A DNA stretch of 8,721 bases from RPQK01 sp041946865 (GTDB lineage Bacteria > Acidobacteriota > UBA6911 > RPQK01): positions 1 to 8,721 of the forward strand of contig JBHGBF010000236.1 of NCBI GenBank assembly GCA_041946865.1, written 5' to 3'. The notes beneath the pieces were generated by a model, which saw only the letters and a list, made by a program, of their open reading frames with translations, made no database searches and was not told where the DNA came from. Of this stretch, positions 5,951 to 8,721 are shown in pieces. Position numbers and translations under genes: made by a program. Each line of letters begins with the position of its first letter. Positions within the stretch are counted from its first letter, which is position 1.

Positions 5951-8440
5951 CTAAAATAGCTTCTTCTGCAGCTCCTCCAGCACTTCGCCGGTCGACCGGC
6001 GCGACCCAGACAGGTCCATATCCTTCTTCTCTAACCGGGTCAGGATCTCACGTGCGCGCTCGATCACCGGTTGGGGGATACCCGCCAGGCGTGCTACCTC
6101 GATGCCGTAGCTCTTGTTGGCGACTCCCGCCATGACTTTGTGGAAAAAGATGATCTGGTGGCCAGAGCGGCGAACCGTGACGCAGTAGTTCTTCACTCCC
6201 GCATACAAACGGTCGAGCCGGGTCAACTCCTGGTAATGGGTGGCAAAGAGCGTCCTCGCTCGCCGTTCAGGCTGCTGCACCAGATACTCGGCGATGGACC
6301 ACGCCAAAGACAGGCCATCGAAAGTGGCTGTCCCGCGTCCCACCTCGTCAAGCAGAATCAGGCTGCGCGGCGTGGTCGTGTTCAGGATGTTCGCCGTCTC
6401 GATCATCTCGACCATGAACGTTGATCGGCCACGAGCCAGGTTGTCACTGGCGCCGACGCGCGTAAAGACCCGGTCTACCAGCCCGACCCGGGCTTCGTCC
6501 GCAGGAACGAACGAGCCCATCTGCGCCATGATGACGATAAGCGCGTTCTGTCGCAAATAAGTGGACTTGCCACCCATGTTCGGCCCGGTTAGGATTAACA
6601 CCTGATCCGTGGTGTTGTTGCAGGAAAGATCGTTGGGGACAAACGGATCGCCTCCTTGAAGCTCGACCACCGGGTGGCGCCCGCCGCGGATGACGAGGTC
6701 GGCCGTCAGATCCAGGGTGGGACGGACATACCGTCCACGGCGGGCCGCTTCAGCCAGCGAAAGCAGAGCATCAATTCGGGCCACCTGCTGTGCGACCGCT
6801 TGGATCCGGGGCGCCTCGGCCGCGACCTCGGCTCGGACCCGCAGGAACAATTCCTTCTCCAGCTCCAGGATCCGCTCTTCGGCCCCGAGGACTTTGTCTT
6901 CGTATTCCTTCAGCTCGGGAGTAACAAACCGCTCGGCTCCCACGAGCGTCTGCTTGCGCATATAATGCGCCGGGACGGCATGCAGGTGGGCTTTGGTTAC
7001 CTCGATGAAATAGCCGAATACCTTGTTGTATTTGACCTTCAGAGACGGAATTCCAGTTCTTTGCCTTTCCTGGCTTTCCAGGCCCGCGATGTAAGACTTG
7101 CCCGATCCCGCAATGGCTCGCAGTCCGTCGAGCTCGCGATCGAAACTGGTCCGGATCACACCTCCGTCACTGATGGCAATCGGGCAATCGGGGTCGATCG
7201 AACGGTCGAGCAGCTCAACGACGGTTTCAAGGAGGTCGATCGGCTGTTTGAGCAGAAAGGAAGAGCAGCCGGCGAGTTGCGCTTCCAGTTCCGGCAAGGC
7301 TTTGAGCGAGTCCTTGAGAGCCAGCAGGTCCCGCCCGTTCGCCGTCTGCAGAGTGACACGACTCAACAGCCTTTCAACATCGTGAATCTCTGCGAGCACT
7401 TTGCCGACTCGGTCCAGGCGAGCAGCTGAAAGCTGCAACTCCTCGACCGCATCCAGGCGCCTGCCGATTTCCTCCAGATCGAGTATTGGGCGCAGCAACC
7501 AGGACCGGAGCAGACGGGCGCCCATGCCCGTCTTCGAGCTGTCCAGGACCGACAGCAGACTTCCGGCACGGTTCCCGTCATGCGTCCGGACGAGCTCCAG
7601 GTTCCTGATCGTGGCGTCATCCAGCTTGAGATAGGCCGAATTGTCAAAGAGCCGGAGCGAGAGAATGTGACCGAGATCCGACTTTTGTGTCTGCCTGACG
7701 TAGTTGAGCAAGGCCCCGGCCGCGCCGGTGGCCGCCGGCTGTCCGTTAATCCCGAATCCCTCAAGAGTCGCCACCTTGAAGTGCTCGAGTAACAGCCGCT
7801 GCGCGTAGTCGGCGTTGAAGACCCAGTCGGCCTCCGGGGTGAGTAGAAACGTCAGCGAGGGATCGGCCTCGAGCCAGCGCCCGAGCTTCGCCCGGTCTCC
7901 CTCGGGTACAACCACTTCCCGCGGACGGAAAAACATGAGAGCCTGAGACACCTGGTCGCGGCCGCCTTCGCCCGCCTGTTCGCACGCCCAGAACTCCCCC
8001 GTCGAAACGTCCAAAAAGGCGGCCCCGATCACGCCCTCGAGCTCCAGCACCGCAGCAATGTAGTTGTTTTCTCGAGAATCAAGAACGCTGTCTTCGATAG
8101 CGGTTCCCGGAGTGACGATGCGCGTCACCTCCCGCCGGACAATTCCCTTGGCCTGCCGCGGGTCTTCTACCTGTTCGCAAATCGCCACCCGGAAGCCCTT
8201 CTTGATCAGCCGGCCCAGATACCCGTTCACCGCGTGGTGGGGAACACCGCACATCGGGATGGGTTTGCCGGCCCGATCAGTATTCCGGGACGTCAACGTA
8301 ATTCCCAGCTCCCGACTCCCGACCACCGCATCCTCGAAGAACATCTCGTAGAAGTCTCCGAGACGGAAAAACAGCAGAACATCCGGATGCTCTTTCTTGA
8401 TCTGGTGGTACTGGCGCATCATCGGAGTCAGGCTGTCCAT
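5951..8440 (-). CDS. mutS: DNA mismatch repair protein MutS
   Basis: An 829-residue mismatch-recognition ATPase. As a dimer it binds mispairs and small loops, then recruits MutL. The N-terminal mismatch-binding domain has RLGDFYEMF, giving the Phe30-x-Glu32 pair that contacts the mispair. The connector, core and clamp domains follow, with YNKVFGYFIEVTKAH marking the core. The ATPase domain has Walker A GPNMGGKST (619-627), the STFMVEM loop (673-679), Walker B LILLDE (694-699), the H-loop histidine in ATHYQEL (about 735) and NKSYGIEVARLAGIP before the C-terminal helices. The protein ends in QKKLF (825-829), which resembles the beta-clamp-binding motif. It is slightly shorter than the E. coli protein (853) and appears to lack its C-terminal tetramer-forming extension. 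The ATG start gives the usual MxSLTPMMRQY opening, although no strong ribosome binding site precedes it. It heads the five-gene cluster. Confidence 0.98.
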   Translation of the reverse strand: MDSLTPMMRQYHQIKKEHPDVLLFFRLGDFYEMFFEDAVVGSRELGITLTSRNTDRAGKPIPMCGVPHHAVNGYLGRLIKKGFRVAICEQVEDPRQAKGIVRREVTRIVTPGTAIEDSVLDSRENNYIAAVLELEGVIGAAFLDVSTGEFWACEQAGEGGRDQVSQALMFFRPREVVVPEGDRAKLGRWLEADPSLTFLLTPEADWVFNADYAQRLLLEHFKVATLEGFGINGQPAATGAAGALLNYVRQTQKSDLGHILSLRLFDNSAYLKLDDATIRNLELVRTHDGNRAGSLLSVLDSSKTGMGARLLRSWLLRPILDLEEIGRRLDAVEELQLSAARLDRVGKVLAEIHDVERLLSRVTLQTANGRDLLALKDSLKALPELEAQLAGCSSFLLKQPIDLLETVVELLDRSIDPDCPIAISDGGVIRTSFDRELDGLRAIAGSGKSYIAGLESQERQRTGIPSLKVKYNKVFGYFIEVTKAHLHAVPAHYMRKQTLVGAERFVTPELKEYEDKVLGAEERILELEKELFLRVRAEVAAEAPRIQAVAQQVARIDALLSLAEAARRGRYVRPTLDLTADLVIRGGRHPVVELQGGDPFVPNDLSCNNTTDQVLILTGPNMGGKSTYLRQNALIVIMAQMGSFVPADEARVGLVDRVFTRVGASDNLARGRSTFMVEMIETANILNTTTPRSLILLDEVGRGTATFDGLSLAWSIAEYLVQQPERRARTLFATHYQELTRLDRLYAGVKNYCVTVRRSGHQIIFFHKVMAGVANKSYGIEVARLAGIPQPVIERAREILTRLEKKDMDLSGSRRSTGEVLEELQKKLF

Positions 8441-8475
8441 CGCGCAACTACTCTAACAGATTCGGGTGAAAGCCC
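8441..8475 (-). promoter_or_regulatory. Short leader between the heptamer array and mutS
   Basis: Only 35 bp separate the mutS start from the first heptamer. The stretch has a small inverted repeat, CGGG / CCCG (8463-8466 and 8473-8476), and a weak -10-like TAGAGT (8450-8455, minus strand). No matching -35 box and no good Shine-Dalgarno sequence are present. A mutS promoter, if local, would have to lie within or beyond the repeat array. Confidence 0.3.
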
Positions 8476-8573
8476 GTTACCGGTTGCCGGTAACCAGTCA
8501 CCAGTTACCAGTTGCCGGTTACTGGTTGCCCGTTGCCGGTCGCCGGTTACCCGTTGCCGGTTGCCTGTTAAAT
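8476..8573 (+). repeat. Left arm of heptamer dyad: about 13 copies of GTTRCCR
   Basis: Thirteen contiguous 7-bp units run from 8476 to 8566: GTTACCG, GTTGCCG, GTAACCA, GTCACCA, GTTACCA, GTTGCCG, GTTACTG, GTTGCCC, GTTGCCG, GTCGCCG, GTTACCC, GTTGCCG and GTTGCCT. A degenerate GTTAAAT follows. Positions 4 and 7 vary mostly as A/G; other changes are scattered, so this arm is more decayed than the right arm. The unit is the reverse complement of the right-arm unit. Confidence 0.95.
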
Positions 8574-8624
8574 TTGTAATCCTCGCCTCTGGAGGGAACC
8601 AAAGCGGTGGCGGACGCAGTGCCG
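8574..8624. other. Unique core between the two heptamer arms
   Basis: About 51 bp without the heptamer period. It contains GACGC / GCGTC (8613-8617 and 8624-8628), a possible 5-bp stem with a six-base loop whose second half enters the right arm, and CCTC / GAGG (8581-8584 and 8592-8595). Nothing here looks coding. It would form the loop if the arms paired. Confidence 0.6.
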
Positions 8625-8721
8625 CGTCAACCCGTAACCGGTAACTGGCAACCGGCAACTGATAACCGGTAACCGGCAACTGGTAACCGGTAACTGGTAA
8701 CCGGTAACTGGTAACCGATAA
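8625..8721 (+). repeat. Right arm of heptamer dyad: about 14 copies of YGGYAAC, cut by the window edge
   Basis: Contiguous 7-bp units run from CGTCAAC and CCGTAAC (one mismatch each) through CGGTAAC, TGGCAAC, CGGCAAC, TGATAAC, CGGTAAC, CGGCAAC, TGGTAAC, CGGTAAC, TGGTAAC, CGGTAAC and TGGTAAC. A final CGATAA is truncated by the end of the window. Variation is almost entirely C/T at positions 1 and 4. The last 40 bp alternate CGGTAAC and TGGTAAC, a 14-bp higher-order unit. The array probably continues beyond the window. Confidence 0.95.

Noticed and set aside
8234..8644. Plus-strand 136-codon open frame running from mutS into the repeat
   Set aside because: It is antisense to the conserved MutS N-terminus and ends in repeat-derived residues, with no domain signature.
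8428..8679. Minus-strand 83-codon open frame across the heptamer arrays and the mutS start
   Set aside because: Its sequence is mostly repeat-encoded (7-bp units give periodic peptides) and it overlaps the true mutS start.
8476..8721. CRISPR array
   Set aside because: The unit is 7 bp, contiguous, without unique spacers between units, and the two arms run in opposite directions; there are no cas genes.

Overview
The window is GC-rich bacterial chromosomal DNA. It carries six convincing protein genes, all on the minus strand. In transcription order, from high to low coordinates, they are: DNA mismatch repair ATPase MutS, an ArnT-like family 39 membrane glycosyltransferase (GT39), a family 2 polyprenyl-phosphate glycosyltransferase (GT2), a CAT-type amino acid permease, an XdhC/CoxI-family molybdoenzyme maturation factor, and a PhnB-like VOC-fold protein. 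The gene mix and protein style resemble Acidobacteriota or a related soil lineage. That is an impression from protein wording, not a search result, and no rRNA or other taxonomic marker is present.

Layout: positions 1-449 hold no convincing complete gene. They contain a short run of ATGG-type heptamers (113-154), several compact inverted repeats, and possibly the last few codons of a plus-strand gene cut by the window edge. The VOC gene occupies 450-932 and a 94-nt gap separates it from xdhC. The next five genes (1027-8440) are packed tightly: xdhC and the permease are 1 nt apart, the permease and GT2 are directly adjacent (TGA then ATG), GT2 and GT39 overlap by 101 bp, and GT39 and mutS are 20 nt apart. 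This looks like one transcription unit led by mutS. Three genes start with GTG (GT39, GT2, xdhC), each preceded by a recognisable Shine-Dalgarno sequence.

How the genes may work together: the GT2 and GT39 products form a plausible pair. GT2 would load a sugar onto polyprenyl phosphate at the inner membrane face, and GT39 would transfer it from the lipid carrier to an acceptor on the periplasmic face, as ArnC and ArnT do. MutS, the permease, XdhC and the VOC protein have no obvious link to that pathway or to each other.

The most unusual non-coding structure lies just upstream of mutS (8476-8721). About 13 heptamers of GTTRCCR form one arm, a unique core of about 50 bp follows, and about 14 heptamers of YGGYAAC form the other arm and run off the window edge. 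The two consensus units are reverse complements, so the locus is a very large imperfect dyad made of 7-bp units. A related TGGNAAA heptamer run lies at the other end of the window. I saw no CRISPR, transposase, tRNA, rRNA or known defence system. The heptamer dyad is the best candidate for something undescribed.
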